Shown piece after piece: positions 17,551-26,303 of a DNA stretch of 64,000 nucleotides. Positions within the stretch are counted from its first letter, which is position 1. Every line of letters begins with the position of its first letter. Both the position numbers and the translations under genes were made by a program. The notes under the pieces were generated by a model. It was not told the origin of the DNA. It did no database searches and was given only the letters and a program-made list of their open reading frames with translations. The DNA comes from Litorimonas sp963972195 (GTDB lineage Bacteria > Pseudomonadota > Alphaproteobacteria > Caulobacterales > Maricaulaceae): the NCBI GenBank assembly GCA_963972195.1, contig CAXATH010000005.1, positions 62,001 to 126,000 of the forward strand, in the 5' to 3' direction.

Positions 17551-17585
17551 TAAAAAACCCGCGCCAAAGACGCGGGTTTTATTTT
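17551..17585. terminator. Bidirectional rho-independent terminator
   Basis: AAAACCCGCG (17554-17563), 7-nt loop, CGCGGGTTTT (17571-17580) with A and T tracts on either side. It serves the convergent hydrolase and degP genes. Confidence 0.9.
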
Positions 17586-17600
17586 TCTATTTAATTAGAG

Positions 17601-19034
17601 TTACTCGACCGCAAGGAAGATGCGGGAGCCGCCGCGCTCGACGGAGAGGGCGAAAGGACCTTCTTTGTCTTTGATACGGGCCTCGAACTCTTTCAAGTCA
17701 GCGACATCTTTGCGGTTAACCGCGCGGATGACGTCCCCGCGCCGCAAACCGGCGCGGAAGGCGTTGGATCCGACTTCGACAGAGTCAACATAAACACCTT
17801 CATCTCCGCCTCGCAGTTCAACATCACTCGGAATATTCCGAATAGAGGCGCCGGAAAAAGATTCCATGGCTGGATTGGTCGGTGCCGCGGCGTCAGCGCT
17901 GAGGACCTCATCCTCATCCACTTCGGCGACTCTGATTTTTGTTGTACGGGTTTTCCCGTCGCGGATATAAGTCAGATCGGCCTCTGTTCCCGGCACGAGT
18001 AGTCCAACCGCATTGCGGATATCTGAACTGTCGCGAATAGCGCCGCCATTAAAAGCTGTAATTACATCGCCTTCTTCCAGACCCGCTTTCTCCGCCGGTG
18101 TGCCGTCTTCAACAGAGCTCACCAAAGCGCCGTTTAAAGTCGTTAGATTGAGAGACTGTCGTAGGCCCGGGGTAATGTTTTGGATCAACACGCCGATACG
18201 TCCGCGGCGCACTTCGCCGTTCTCTTCAAGCTGCGTTATGACAGAGCTGATGATCTGCGTCGGAACCGCGAAGCCAATACCGTTATTTCCGCCGGAGCGG
18301 GACAATATGGCTGTGTTCATACCGATTAACTCACCTTTGGAATTAACGAGCGCGCCGCCGGAATTACCCGGATTGATGGACGCATCTGTTTGAATGTAAT
18401 CCTGATAATTGTCGCTGCCGCCTTGCTCGCGTCCCAAAGCGCTGACAATGCCGGACGTAACTGTGCTGGAAAGGCCGTATGGATTGCCGACCGCGATAAC
18501 ATAATCGCCAACTTTGACGTCGCGGCTGCTCGCAATTTTTAAATCTGACAGATTTTCAGCGTCGATTTTGACGAGGGCGATATCTGTTTTCGGATCCGTC
18601 CCGACCAGTTCCCCTTGCAATTGACGCTTGTCTTTAAGCGTGATCGTAATCCGGTCCGCGTCTTTGACGACGTGGTTGTTCGTGATGATCAGGCCTTTGT
18701 CGGCATTGATGATAACGCCAGAGCCCAGTCCGCGAAGCGGACGGCTTTGGGGTTGATCCGGCAGTTGACCGCCAAAGAAACGGCGAAGAAATTCTTCCTG
18801 CTCGCTCATATCACCGGACTCCTGTGTCCGCGTGCCTTCCACATCAATTGACACAACAGCAGGGGTTACGACGTCCAAAAGGGGCGCCATAGTCAACACA
18901 CCGCGCGTACTGTCCATCGTTAGAACACCACTTTGCCCAATGGCAGGGCTATTGGAATAGACGCCTTGTGAAATAGCGAGGGGCGCCGCTATGAGAGCAA
19001 TCCCGCTTGCAGCGATGAGAAGAGTCTTTTTCAT
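17601..19034 (-). CDS. degP: Periplasmic serine protease DegP/DegQ (Do family)
   Basis: A 477-residue HtrA/Do protease for degrading or refolding damaged envelope proteins. It has a signal peptide (MKKTLLIAASGIALIAAPLA), a trypsin-like domain with the triad His (IITNNHVV), Asp (PKTDIALVKI) and Ser (NPGNSGGALV), and two PDZ domains (GRIGVLIQNI onward, and VYVDSVEVGSNAFRAGLRRGD onward). Start ATG 19034 has AAAGGA about 8 nt upstream and begins the signal peptide directly; a longer frame to 19070 does not. A Q-rich, E/D-rich linker (TQESGDMSEQEEFLRRFFGG) is the LA-loop region. It is monocistronic, ending at a shared terminator. Confidence 0.95.
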   Translation of the reverse strand: MKKTLLIAASGIALIAAPLAISQGVYSNSPAIGQSGVLTMDSTRGVLTMAPLLDVVTPAVVSIDVEGTRTQESGDMSEQEEFLRRFFGGQLPDQPQSRPLRGLGSGVIINADKGLIITNNHVVKDADRITITLKDKRQLQGELVGTDPKTDIALVKIDAENLSDLKIASSRDVKVGDYVIAVGNPYGLSSTVTSGIVSALGREQGGSDNYQDYIQTDASINPGNSGGALVNSKGELIGMNTAILSRSGGNNGIGFAVPTQIISSVITQLEENGEVRRGRIGVLIQNITPGLRQSLNLTTLNGALVSSVEDGTPAEKAGLEEGDVITAFNGGAIRDSSDIRNAVGLLVPGTEADLTYIRDGKTRTTKIRVAEVDEDEVLSADAAAPTNPAMESFSGASIRNIPSDVELRGGDEGVYVDSVEVGSNAFRAGLRRGDVIRAVNRKDVADLKEFEARIKDKEGPFALSVERGGSRIFLAVE

Positions 19035-19187
19035 AAATACATCCTTTAAAAGACGGCGCGGAAAAGACATTAAAGTCAGCCGCGACAGTTAATCTAATAG
19101 CAATGTAGGACTCACATGGTCTATCTCCAAGGATGTGGAACAGATTATGACCGTGTTTTAATTCAATAGGATGTGTTAGGAAAACCT

Positions 19188-19739
19188 ATGAGATATTTTA
19201 TACCCTGCCTTTTTGTACTGACGGCCTGTCAGTCAGAGGCCGAACTTTTGCCTCACACCGAATTTGCGGCCAACCTTGTTGAATTATGTGGCCAGACATT
19301 TGAAGGAGAAGTCGTCAGCACCGACCCGGAAGATGCTGACTGGCGCGGCAAAACGCTGACAGTCGGTCCGATTGATTGCACCGAGGTCGAAGTCAAAATG
19401 CCGCTTGCCGTTGGCGAAGATCAGAGTCGTGAATGGAGAATTATGCCGACTTCGGTCAATAATGAATTCATTAAGCTAACCCATATTCACACTCTAAAAG
19501 ATGGCTCACCCGACCCGGTCAGTGAATATGGCGGTAAAACCATAACCGACGGCACCGCCACCCGTCAGGAATTCCCCGCCGATGAGTTTTCCAAAACATT
19601 GTTCAGAGAAAATGGATTGGATGCCTCTGTGGGAAATGTCTGGGCCCTGGAAATTACGCCGGATGAGTTATTGGCTTATGAATTAAACCGTGAAGGGCGA
19701 CATTTTCGCGCGGAGTTCAATCTAAGCGATCCGTCCTGA
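19188..19739 (+). CDS. Hypothetical lipoprotein
   Basis: A 183-residue protein with a short lipoprotein signal (MRYFIPCLFVLTACQS; lipobox LTAC) and a soluble domain rich in beta-type sequence. I do not recognise the family. Two Cys (in ELCGQTF and PIDCTEV) lie about 32 residues apart and could form a disulfide. A segment THIHTLKDGSPDPVSEYGG resembles a metal- or ligand-binding turn but proves nothing. The start is ATG 19188 with AGGAAAA 7 nt upstream. It lies between divergent degP and the sdh operon and is likely its own transcription unit. Confidence 0.75.
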   Translation: MRYFIPCLFVLTACQSEAELLPHTEFAANLVELCGQTFEGEVVSTDPEDADWRGKTLTVGPIDCTEVEVKMPLAVGEDQSREWRIMPTSVNNEFIKLTHIHTLKDGSPDPVSEYGGKTITDGTATRQEFPADEFSKTLFRENGLDASVGNVWALEITPDELLAYELNREGRHFRAEFNLSDPS

Positions 19740-19774
19740 CGTATGTATAGTAGACTTTTATAGCGCGTTAAACG

Positions 19775-19802
19775 TTGACTATAGTGCTGGGCGGATTAGG
19801 TT
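19775..19802 (+). promoter_or_regulatory. Candidate sigma-70 promoter of sdhC
   Basis: TTGACT (19775-19780), 16-nt spacer, TAGGTT (19797-19802), about 28 nt before sdhC. The -35 matches consensus in 5 of 6 positions; the -10 is weak. Confidence 0.35.
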
Positions 19803-19829
19803 GCGCCGAACTTAAAGAGAGAGTTTTCA

Positions 19830-20222
19830 ATGTCTTCATCGTGGAATGATAAGCGGCCAATGTCGCCGCATTTGCAGGTCTGGCGCTGGCATCCGGCCAT
19901 GATGTCTTCCATTCTTCACAGGGCGAGCGCAATCATAAGCTATGTGGCTTTGTTCCTCGTTGCGATTGGTCTTTTATGTCTGTCGACATCAGGATCACTG
20001 CCGCTAGAAGGTGTGATTTTTAGCCCGCTTGGCGCAATTGGCCTTTTTGTCTTTGTTTTTGCCTTTACCTTTATGGCTCTGGCGCAGCTTCGGCATGCGA
20101 TTTGGGATCGGGGCGCCATGTTCAACCCCGAGTTAAATAATACGCTGTCTTATGCGATGATTGCTTTGGCGGTCGTCGTCGCGCTCTTGGTAACGCTTAT
20201 CGGATCAGGAGTTCTGTCATGA
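19830..20222 (+). CDS. sdhC: Succinate dehydrogenase cytochrome b556 subunit
   Basis: A 130-residue three-helix membrane anchor of complex II. It has the family start RPMSPHLQVWRWHP, the helix-I quinone-site motif SILHRASAI (Ser and Arg near residues 31-35) and the haem-b ligand region LRHAIWDRG (His near residue 88). ATG 19830 follows an AGAGAGAG site. Its stop overlaps the sdhD start by 4 nt (ATGA). With SdhD it anchors SdhAB to the inner membrane and passes electrons from succinate to ubiquinone. Confidence 0.94.
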   Translation: MSSSWNDKRPMSPHLQVWRWHPAMMSSILHRASAIISYVALFLVAIGLLCLSTSGSLPLEGVIFSPLGAIGLFVFVFAFTFMALAQLRHAIWDRGAMFNPELNNTLSYAMIALAVVVALLVTLIGSGVLS

Positions 20223-20626
20223 ACGCCAAGTCAACGGATACATCCACCATCCAGACGCCTGATGCGCCGGGATATACCTCGAAACATGCCGGTAAAGGGC
20301 ATGGGACGACCCATCACAAAATTCACGGCCTGACAGGTTGGGGCCTGATAATTGGACTTCCTTTTGCGATTTGTTCGGCCGTTGCGGCTATTGGCGGCGG
20401 CTCTGCCGGATTTGTCTCATGGCTCTCCAACCCAATCGGCGGCCTGGGCTTCCTGGCCTTTGCCACCGCAGCTATCTGGTACTGTAAATTGGAAATGGAT
20501 GAGGTGGTTCTCGATTATTTCGAAGGCGGCGTGTGCACATTCGGTTTGATTAAAAATAAAATTGTCGCCGGCCTTATCTGGCTCGCCATTGCTTATGCTG
20601 TCCTCAAACTTGCCTTTTTAGGCTAA
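20219..20626 (+). CDS. sdhD: Succinate dehydrogenase membrane anchor subunit, atypical haem site
   Basis: A 135-residue anchor with a His-rich hydrophilic N-terminus (residues 1-38) and three hydrophobic helices. The second helix ends IWYCKLEMDEVVLDYFEGG, aligning with the usual H-x5-Q/V-x3-DY block. At the position of the second haem ligand, usually His, this protein has Tyr88 followed by Cys89. Cys serves at the equivalent place in yeast Sdh4, so haem may still bind. Identity rests on position, the DY motif and the 4-nt overlap with sdhC. Confidence 0.87.
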   Translation: MNAKSTDTSTIQTPDAPGYTSKHAGKGHGTTHHKIHGLTGWGLIIGLPFAICSAVAAIGGGSAGFVSWLSNPIGGLGFLAFATAAIWYCKLEMDEVVLDYFEGGVCTFGLIKNKIVAGLIWLAIAYAVLKLAFLG

Positions 20627-20651
20627 GAGCTAAAAAATTAGGAAAGTCGAT

Positions 20652-22448
20652 ATGACTGCCAAAAATACAAAATGGATTGATCACACTTATGACGTTGTCG
20701 TTGTCGGGGCCGGCGGCTCCGGTCTCCGCGCAACGCTTGGCGCGGCGCAAGCCGGCCTGAAAACGGCCTGTGTGACCAAAGTTTTTCCAACCCGCTCTCA
20801 CACCGTAGCGGCCCAAGGCGGCATCGCCGCGTCTCTCGGCAATATGGGCGATGATGACTGGCGCTGGCATATGTATGACACGGTCAAAGGCTCCGATTGG
20901 CTCGGCGACCAGGATTCTATCGAATATCTTTGCCGCGAAGCGCCCAAGGCGGTTTACGAGCTGGAACATTGGGGCATGCCGTTTTCCCGGACCGAAGAAG
21001 GTAAGATTTACCAGCGCCCCTTTGGCGGCATGATGCAGAATATGGGTAAAGGCCCCGAAGCCCAGCGCACCTGCGCGGCGGCAGACCGGACAGGCCATGC
21101 CATGCTTCACACGCTTTACGGTCAATCCCTTCGTAATGACGCTGAGTTCTTTATCGAATATTTCGCGCTCGACCTGATCATGGAAGACGGCGAATGCCGC
21201 GGCATTACGGCCTGGAAACTGGACGACGGCACACTTCACCGCTTCCGCGCCCAGACAGTTATTTTGGCGACCGGCGGGTATGGCCGCGTCTTCTTCTCTG
21301 CCACGTCAGCTCATACATGTACGGGCGATGGCAATGCCATGGTACTTCGCGCCGGACTCCCGGTTCAGGACATGGAGTTCGTGCAATTCCATCCGACCGG
21401 TATTTACGGGGCAGGGTGCCTGATTACCGAAGGCTCTCGCGGCGAAGGGGGCTACCTCACCAATTCGGAGGGCGAGCGCTTTATGGAGCGCTACGCGCCC
21501 TCGGCCAAAGATCTGGCGTCACGAGATGTTGTGTCCCGCGCCATGACAATTGAAATCCGTGAAGGCCGCGGCGTGGGCCCGAATAAAGACCATATCTTCC
21601 TGCATCTGGATCATTTGGACCCGGCCGTTCTTGCAGAACGTCTGCCCGGTATTTCCGAAACAGCCAAGATTTTTGCGAATGTCGATGTCACCAAAGAACC
21701 CATCCCGGTTCTGCCGACCTGCCACTATAATATGGGCGGTATTCAGACCAACTTCCACGGAGAGGTCCTGACGAAAAAAGGCAAGAATCCCGACAGCGTC
21801 GTTAAAGGCCTTATGGCCGTCGGCGAAGCGGCTTGTGTGTCTGTTCACGGCGCAAACCGCCTCGGCTCTAACAGTCTGATCGATTTGGTCGTCTTTGGCC
21901 GCGCCGCCGGAATGCGTTGCGGTGAGGTTCTGGAGGCTAATGCCGAGCAAAAACCTCTCCCAGCGAATGCAGGTGACGAGGCAATTGCCCGTCTGGAAAA
22001 ATATAAAAATGCCAATGGCAAAACGTCGACGGCAGATTTACGCCTGCGGATGCAGAAAGCCATGCAGGAGCATTGCGCGGTTTTCAGGACCGAAGAAAGT
22101 CTTGGCGAAGGCGTGAAAAAGGTCGAAGCCATTGCAGCTGATATGGCCGATATTTCTGTCACGGATAAAACCATGATCTGGAATACAGACCTGATGGAAG
22201 CTTTGGAGCTCGACAATCTTATTGGCCAGGCCCGGGTGACGATCGCGTCTGCCGATAATCGCAAGGAAAGCCGCGGCGCCCACGCGCATGAGGATTACCC
22301 GGACCGGAATGATGCCAAATGGATGAAACACACTTTGGCGTGGTATGATTACGGCAAAAACAAAGTCAAAATCGACTATCGCCCGGTTCATGATTACACC
22401 ATGACAGACGGCATTGATTATATCGAACCGAAGAAGCGCGTTTACTAA
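20652..22448 (+). CDS. sdhA: Succinate dehydrogenase flavoprotein subunit
   Basis: The 598-residue catalytic subunit oxidising succinate to fumarate with covalent FAD. It has the N-terminal dinucleotide fold VVVVGAGGSGLRA, the flavinylation His in SHTVAAQGGIAA (about residue 56), the substrate-binding blocks EFVQFHPTGIYG and GEGGYLTN, the active-site Arg segment in SRAMTIEIREGRG, HYNMGGI and the C-terminal RGAHAHEDYPDRND. The length is normal. AGGAAAG precedes ATG 20652. A strong terminator follows directly, so sdhB downstream is at least partly separate. Confidence 0.97.
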   Translation: MTAKNTKWIDHTYDVVVVGAGGSGLRATLGAAQAGLKTACVTKVFPTRSHTVAAQGGIAASLGNMGDDDWRWHMYDTVKGSDWLGDQDSIEYLCREAPKAVYELEHWGMPFSRTEEGKIYQRPFGGMMQNMGKGPEAQRTCAAADRTGHAMLHTLYGQSLRNDAEFFIEYFALDLIMEDGECRGITAWKLDDGTLHRFRAQTVILATGGYGRVFFSATSAHTCTGDGNAMVLRAGLPVQDMEFVQFHPTGIYGAGCLITEGSRGEGGYLTNSEGERFMERYAPSAKDLASRDVVSRAMTIEIREGRGVGPNKDHIFLHLDHLDPAVLAERLPGISETAKIFANVDVTKEPIPVLPTCHYNMGGIQTNFHGEVLTKKGKNPDSVVKGLMAVGEAACVSVHGANRLGSNSLIDLVVFGRAAGMRCGEVLEANAEQKPLPANAGDEAIARLEKYKNANGKTSTADLRLRMQKAMQEHCAVFRTEESLGEGVKKVEAIAADMADISVTDKTMIWNTDLMEALELDNLIGQARVTIASADNRKESRGAHAHEDYPDRNDAKWMKHTLAWYDYGKNKVKIDYRPVHDYTMTDGIDYIEPKKRVY

Positions 22449-22467
22449 TCAAATGCAAAACTATTGA

Positions 22468-22495
22468 AAAAGCGGGTCTTGGACCCGCTTTTTTT
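22468..22495 (+). terminator. Rho-independent terminator after sdhA
   Basis: AAGCGGGTC (22470-22478), loop TTG, GACCCGCTT (22482-22490) followed by a run of T. It closes the sdhCDA transcript. Confidence 0.9.
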
Positions 22496-22537
22496 ATGCT
22501 TCATAAGAGGACTGCTCTGCAAAATAAGTTGGAAAAA

Positions 22538-23359
22538 ATGAAAACCATAACCGTTACCCGAGACACAGAAAATTCTTCTGTGGCGATTATCACGCTCAAC
22601 CGTCCGGAGCAGATGAACAGTTTCAATGTTCAAATGTGTGATGAGCTGATGGAAGCTTACGCAGATTTGGACAAAGACAATTCCGTCCGGGTGATTGTTG
22701 TCACGGGTGCGGGCCGTGCGTTTTGCGCGGGGGCCGATATTTCCGAAGGTTTTAAAGCCGTTAGCGGCGTGAATTATCACGAAGGCGTGGCGCGGGATAA
22801 AGGCGGTGAGCTTGTCCTCGCAATGTTTGGGTGTGCGACGCCGATTATCGGCGCGATAAACGGCGCAGCTGTCGGAATCGGCGCCACAATGCTTTTGCCG
22901 ATGGATCTCCGTATTGCGTCCGTGAAAACGAAATTCGCCTTTCCTTTCGCCCGCCGCGGCATTGTTTTTGACGGCGCGTCGAGCTGGTTCCTACCTCGGC
23001 TCGTGGGATATTCCAAAGCAAGTGAGTGGATTTTGAAATCCGATATTCTCAGGGCGGAAGAGGTGCTTTCAGCAGGCCTCGTCAGCGAATTGAAAGAGCC
23101 GGATGAGGTTCTGCCGCATAGTCTGACAATAGCGCGCGATATTGCGCAAAACTGCTCTCCGACTTCGACGATACTGAATAAGCGCCTTTTGCATCAGTCC
23201 ATGACGGGCTTTGGCGCGCTGGACGCCGCGCCGTTTAAAGCGCATATGGAAGAAAGCGCCTTACTAGAGAAGGCGTTTGTCAGCGACGATTGTCGCGAAG
23301 GCGTGACGGCTTTTTTTGAAAAGCGGGCGCCTGAATTCAAAGATTACCAAAACGAGTAA
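22538..23359 (+). CDS. Enoyl-CoA hydratase/isomerase (crotonase) family protein
   Basis: A 273-residue crotonase-fold protein acting on a CoA thioester. It has ITLNRPEQMNSFN (residues 19-31), the oxyanion-hole blocks FCAGADISEG (about 66-75) and NGAAVGIGATMLLPMD (about 107-122), and FPFARRGIVFDGASSWFLPRLVG, where the first catalytic Glu position of classical hydratases is not obvious. The exact reaction (hydratase, isomerase or hydrolase) is therefore open. I chose ATG 22538, directly after GGAAAA; the frame extends upstream through the sdhA terminator, which argues against a longer protein. It ends 9 nt before the DUF4197 gene, likely co-transcribed. Confidence 0.88.
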   Translation: MKTITVTRDTENSSVAIITLNRPEQMNSFNVQMCDELMEAYADLDKDNSVRVIVVTGAGRAFCAGADISEGFKAVSGVNYHEGVARDKGGELVLAMFGCATPIIGAINGAAVGIGATMLLPMDLRIASVKTKFAFPFARRGIVFDGASSWFLPRLVGYSKASEWILKSDILRAEEVLSAGLVSELKEPDEVLPHSLTIARDIAQNCSPTSTILNKRLLHQSMTGFGALDAAPFKAHMEESALLEKAFVSDDCREGVTAFFEKRAPEFKDYQNE

Positions 23360-23368
23360 GGACAGATT

Positions 23369-24100
23369 ATGACCCTCAATCGCCGCCACATTTTAATGGC
23401 TCTCCCGGCTTTGGGACTTTCTGCTTGCGAAACGATTGATCCATCCATTTTTGAAGGGATCGTCAATTCCGGCGCTTTGTCACAGGGCGAAGCGGCCGCG
23501 GGCATCCGCGCGGCCTTGAATAATGGGGTGGGTTCAGCAATCAGTACCGTGGGCCGCGACGGCGGATTTTTGAACAATGGCCGCATTCGGATTCCTCTGC
23601 CGCAACGTCTTCAGGACGTACAAAATGTGCTGCAGCCTATCGGAGCGGGTGGTCTGCTGGCTGAGCTTCAAACACAGCTAAACCGCGGCGCTGAAAAAGC
23701 CGCGCCTGTGGCCAAAGATATCTTTATCGACGCCGTTACTGACCTGTCTATTCAGGACGCCATCGGGATTGTCCGCGGTCCGGATAATGCGGCGACACAA
23801 TATTTACAGGGTAAGACGACGGATCGCCTAACGACGCTATTCACGCCGATCATGAGTAACGCGCTGCAGCAAACAGGGGCGTTGCAACTTGTCGACCAGA
23901 TTTCGGCCCAACTTAGGTCTGTGCCGTTTGCGTCGGGATTAGGCGCGGATGCGAAATCGGATCTCATCGGTCACGGCGTAAATTACGGCCTGGACGGTGT
24001 GTTCACTTATATCGCGGACGAGGAAAAAGCCATCCGTGAAAATCCGGCCAAGCGGACAAGTGAAATCCTGCGCCGCGTTTTTGGTTCCTACCCGGCCTGA
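23369..24100 (+). CDS. DUF4197 family lipoprotein
   Basis: A 243-residue predicted lipoprotein: a signal with Arg residues (MTLNRRHILMALPALGLSAC, lipobox LSAC), then a helical domain matching DUF4197 with the characteristic GIRAALNNGVGSAI start, a FLNNGRIRIPLPQRL segment, and the TTDRLTTLFTPIMSNAL and FTYIADEEKAIRENPAKRTSEILRR blocks. Function is unknown for the family. TAAGGA lies about 6 nt upstream of ATG 23369. The N-terminal MTLNRRH-type signal has two Arg, but the lipobox makes Sec-lipoprotein export more likely than Tat. Confidence 0.85.
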   Translation: MTLNRRHILMALPALGLSACETIDPSIFEGIVNSGALSQGEAAAGIRAALNNGVGSAISTVGRDGGFLNNGRIRIPLPQRLQDVQNVLQPIGAGGLLAELQTQLNRGAEKAAPVAKDIFIDAVTDLSIQDAIGIVRGPDNAATQYLQGKTTDRLTTLFTPIMSNALQQTGALQLVDQISAQLRSVPFASGLGADAKSDLIGHGVNYGLDGVFTYIADEEKAIRENPAKRTSEILRRVFGSYPA

Positions 24101-24373
24101 CGGTTTAGATACAACCCAGTAATAAGCTCGTATAAGCTCCCAAATATTATCGTGTGGCTCAAGGCATGGTAAGGCGGGTTCGCGTTCGCGGCTAGATTGT
24201 GCGCTTCGACCCAAATTGTATCAAATATATGAAAAATTAGGGATTTCTGCAGAAATCATTTCACATGAGCCGGAAAATCCTCTTAATAAATCAATAAGAT
24301 ATGTCGCAATGCGCAAAGATGGGGGTCTGGGGAGCGCATCATAGTCTTATAGTTGAATCATGAAGGGGAGTTT
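24101..24373 (+). other. Intergenic region, no gene seen
   Basis: About 270 bp between the DUF4197 gene and the small acidic-protein gene. AT content rises around 24220-24310. It should hold the promoter for the following small gene; no RNA or repeat is recognised. Confidence 0.4.
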
Positions 24374-24682
24374 ATGACGAAAGAAGGAACAAATTTCACG
24401 GACCTCTTGGATATTGATGTCGCCAAAGACGAGATTTGTAACCCCCCTTGTCATGATGGAGCAGAATTCGTTTGCGGCGCTCTAAAAGCGTCTGCGGAAG
24501 CTTCTCTTCGCGTCAGAAAAACCATTCAAACGGATGTCGCCGACACGCTGGGTTGTCCAGAAGAGTCGTTATCATTCCTCTGGGCGCGGCCCATTCAAGG
24601 GGCGGAGATACTGGATTGCGAAATTCCCGACTTTCGAGAAGCCAGTCTGAATCCTGAAATTCTGTCTCTGGCCGCCGAGTAG
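24374..24682 (+). CDS. Small acidic hypothetical protein
   Basis: A 102-residue soluble protein with four Cys (EICNPPCHDG, FVCGALK, LGCPEES, LDCEIPD region) and a net acidic composition. No signal peptide or membrane segment. AAGGGGAG sits 4-5 nt before ATG 24374, a strong initiation signal that supports a real gene. I do not recognise a family. It lies between the DUF4197 gene and sdhB but has intergenic spacers of more than 150 bp on both sides, so co-regulation with sdhB is not implied. Confidence 0.62.
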   Translation: MTKEGTNFTDLLDIDVAKDEICNPPCHDGAEFVCGALKASAEASLRVRKTIQTDVADTLGCPEESLSFLWARPIQGAEILDCEIPDFREASLNPEILSLAAE

Positions 24683-24840
24683 AAACTCCATTCAAGATAG
24701 AAGGCGATTTAGAGGCTTCTAGCCGCTGACTTTGCTCGGATGCGTCAAAATGAATGGAAAACTTATCAGCTTTCCCCTTCGTATTTAAAATAATCCTGTA
24801 TATAAGACAGGTTCAGAATTTTATATTTTCAAGGTAAACC

Positions 24841-25623
24841 ATGGTTCAGCTGACCCTACCGAAAAACTCCAAAATCCGTAAAGGGACGAATTGGCCTGCT
24901 AAAGAGGGTGCCAAACGACTCAAGACGTTTAAAATCTATCGCTATGATCCGAGCAATGGCGAAAATCCCTATTGGGATACCTATCAGATAGATCTCGACG
25001 AATGCGGCCCCATGGTTTTGGACGCTCTGTTCAAAATCAAAAATGAAATCGATTCAACATTGGCTTTCCGCCGCTCTTGCCGCGAAGGGGTTTGTGGCTC
25101 TTGCGCCATGACAATCGGAGGCCGCAATACGCTGGCCTGCACAAAGGGGATTGATGAAGTCGGGGGCGGGGACACGATCACGATTTCGCCTCTGCCGCAT
25201 CTCCCGGTTGTGCGAGATCTCGTGCCGGACCTTTCCAATTTCTATAAGCAATATGCCTCAATTGAGCCTTGGTTACACACCTCTACTCCTTTGCCGACAG
25301 AAGAAATCAAGCAATCTCCGGAAGACCGGGACAAGCTTGATGGATATTACGAGTGTATTCTCTGCGCGTCCTGTTCCACCGCTTGCCCGTCCTATTGGTG
25401 GAATGGCGACCGCTACCTCGGTCCGGCGGCTTTGCTGCAGGCTTATCGCTGGCTTGCGGATAGCCGGGATGACGCAGATAAAGAACGCCTCGATAATCTC
25501 GAAGACCCGTTCAAACTCTATCGCTGCCACACCATTATGAACTGCGCCAATGTCTGCCCCAAAGGCCTCAATCCAGCCAAAGCCATTGCCGAAGTCAAAA
25601 AGATGATGGTTGAGCGGGCTTAA
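24841..25623 (+). CDS. sdhB: Succinate dehydrogenase iron-sulfur subunit
   Basis: A 260-residue electron-transfer subunit of complex II. The N-terminal [2Fe-2S] ferredoxin domain has FRRSCREGVCGSCAM and LACTKG. The C-terminal domain holds the [4Fe-4S] and [3Fe-4S] ligands CILCASCSTACPSYWW and CHTIMNCANVCPKGLNP. All cluster Cys are present, and Trp of SYWW near the quinone site is conserved. AAGGTAAACC precedes ATG 24841. Unusually it is separated from sdhA by three unrelated genes and about 2.4 kb, so stoichiometry must be matched by its own promoter. Confidence 0.96.
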   Translation: MVQLTLPKNSKIRKGTNWPAKEGAKRLKTFKIYRYDPSNGENPYWDTYQIDLDECGPMVLDALFKIKNEIDSTLAFRRSCREGVCGSCAMTIGGRNTLACTKGIDEVGGGDTITISPLPHLPVVRDLVPDLSNFYKQYASIEPWLHTSTPLPTEEIKQSPEDRDKLDGYYECILCASCSTACPSYWWNGDRYLGPAALLQAYRWLADSRDDADKERLDNLEDPFKLYRCHTIMNCANVCPKGLNPAKAIAEVKKMMVERA

Positions 25624-25660
25624 AACCCGTTGCCGACGACAGGCCTAAAACAAATTTACA

Positions 25661-25693
25661 AAAAAAAGCCCAGCGTCAGCCGGGCTTTTTTTT
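25661..25693. terminator. Bidirectional rho-independent terminator
   Basis: AAAAAGCCC, 10-nt GC-containing loop, GGGCTTTTT with A and T runs on both sides, between convergent sdhB and ppa. Confidence 0.88.
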
Positions 25694-25711
25694 ATTTAGC
25701 TGTGGCGCGGT

Positions 25712-26239
25712 TTACTTTTTCCCGGCTTCAATACCTTCCAGGATAAGTTCACCGGCTTTTTCGGCGTCTTCCCATCCCAAGACTTTGACCCACTTTTCTT
25801 TTTCCAGATCTTTATAATGGTTGAAAAAATGAGGGATGCGGTCCTGCAGCACCTGCGGCAAATCGGTATAGCTCTTAATTTTGTCGTAATAAGGGGTAAG
25901 CTTGCCATGCGGCACGGCGACGATTTTTTCGTCAATGCCGGCTTCGTCTTCCATCATCAGCACGCCGACAGGGCGGGCGCGGACGACACAGCCTGGCATA
26001 AGAGCGCGCTGCCCTACAACCAAAACGTCTGTTGGGTCGCCGTCATTTGACAATGTATGCGGAATAAATCCGTAATTACACGGATAGCGCATGGAGGTAT
26101 AAAGGAACCGATCAACAAACATTGCTCCGGACTCTTTATCCATCTCATATTTGATGGGCTCGCCCCCCAAAGGCACTTCTATGATAACATTGATATCAAA
26201 AGGCGGGTTTTCTCCGGCTTTGATTTTCTTCATTTTCAT
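25712..26239 (-). CDS. ppa: Inorganic pyrophosphatase (family I)
   Basis: A 175-residue soluble enzyme hydrolysing pyrophosphate to phosphate, pulling biosynthetic reactions forward. The family I signature is present: INVIIEVPLGGEPIKYE at the N-terminus, the metal-binding block DGDPTDVLV (about residues 66-74), the Asp/Lys pairs in DEAGIDEKIVAVP, and the FFNHYKDLE helix near the C-terminus. The length is that of bacterial hexameric PPases. The start is ATG 26239, with GAGGAA upstream. It stands alone, ending at a shared terminator. Confidence 0.96.
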   Translation of the reverse strand: MKMKKIKAGENPPFDINVIIEVPLGGEPIKYEMDKESGAMFVDRFLYTSMRYPCNYGFIPHTLSNDGDPTDVLVVGQRALMPGCVVRARPVGVLMMEDEAGIDEKIVAVPHGKLTPYYDKIKSYTDLPQVLQDRIPHFFNHYKDLEKEKWVKVLGWEDAEKAGELILEGIEAGKK

Positions 26240-26303
26240 TGGGTCAGATTCCTCATTTGGTTTCGCCCGCGCCTCTTAGCGTGCTTGCGCAAGGTTGCAA
26301 GCT

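Noticed and set aside
20604..21239. 211-codon frame antisense to sdhA
   Set aside because: It is a mirror of a highly conserved gene and has no start signal or domain.
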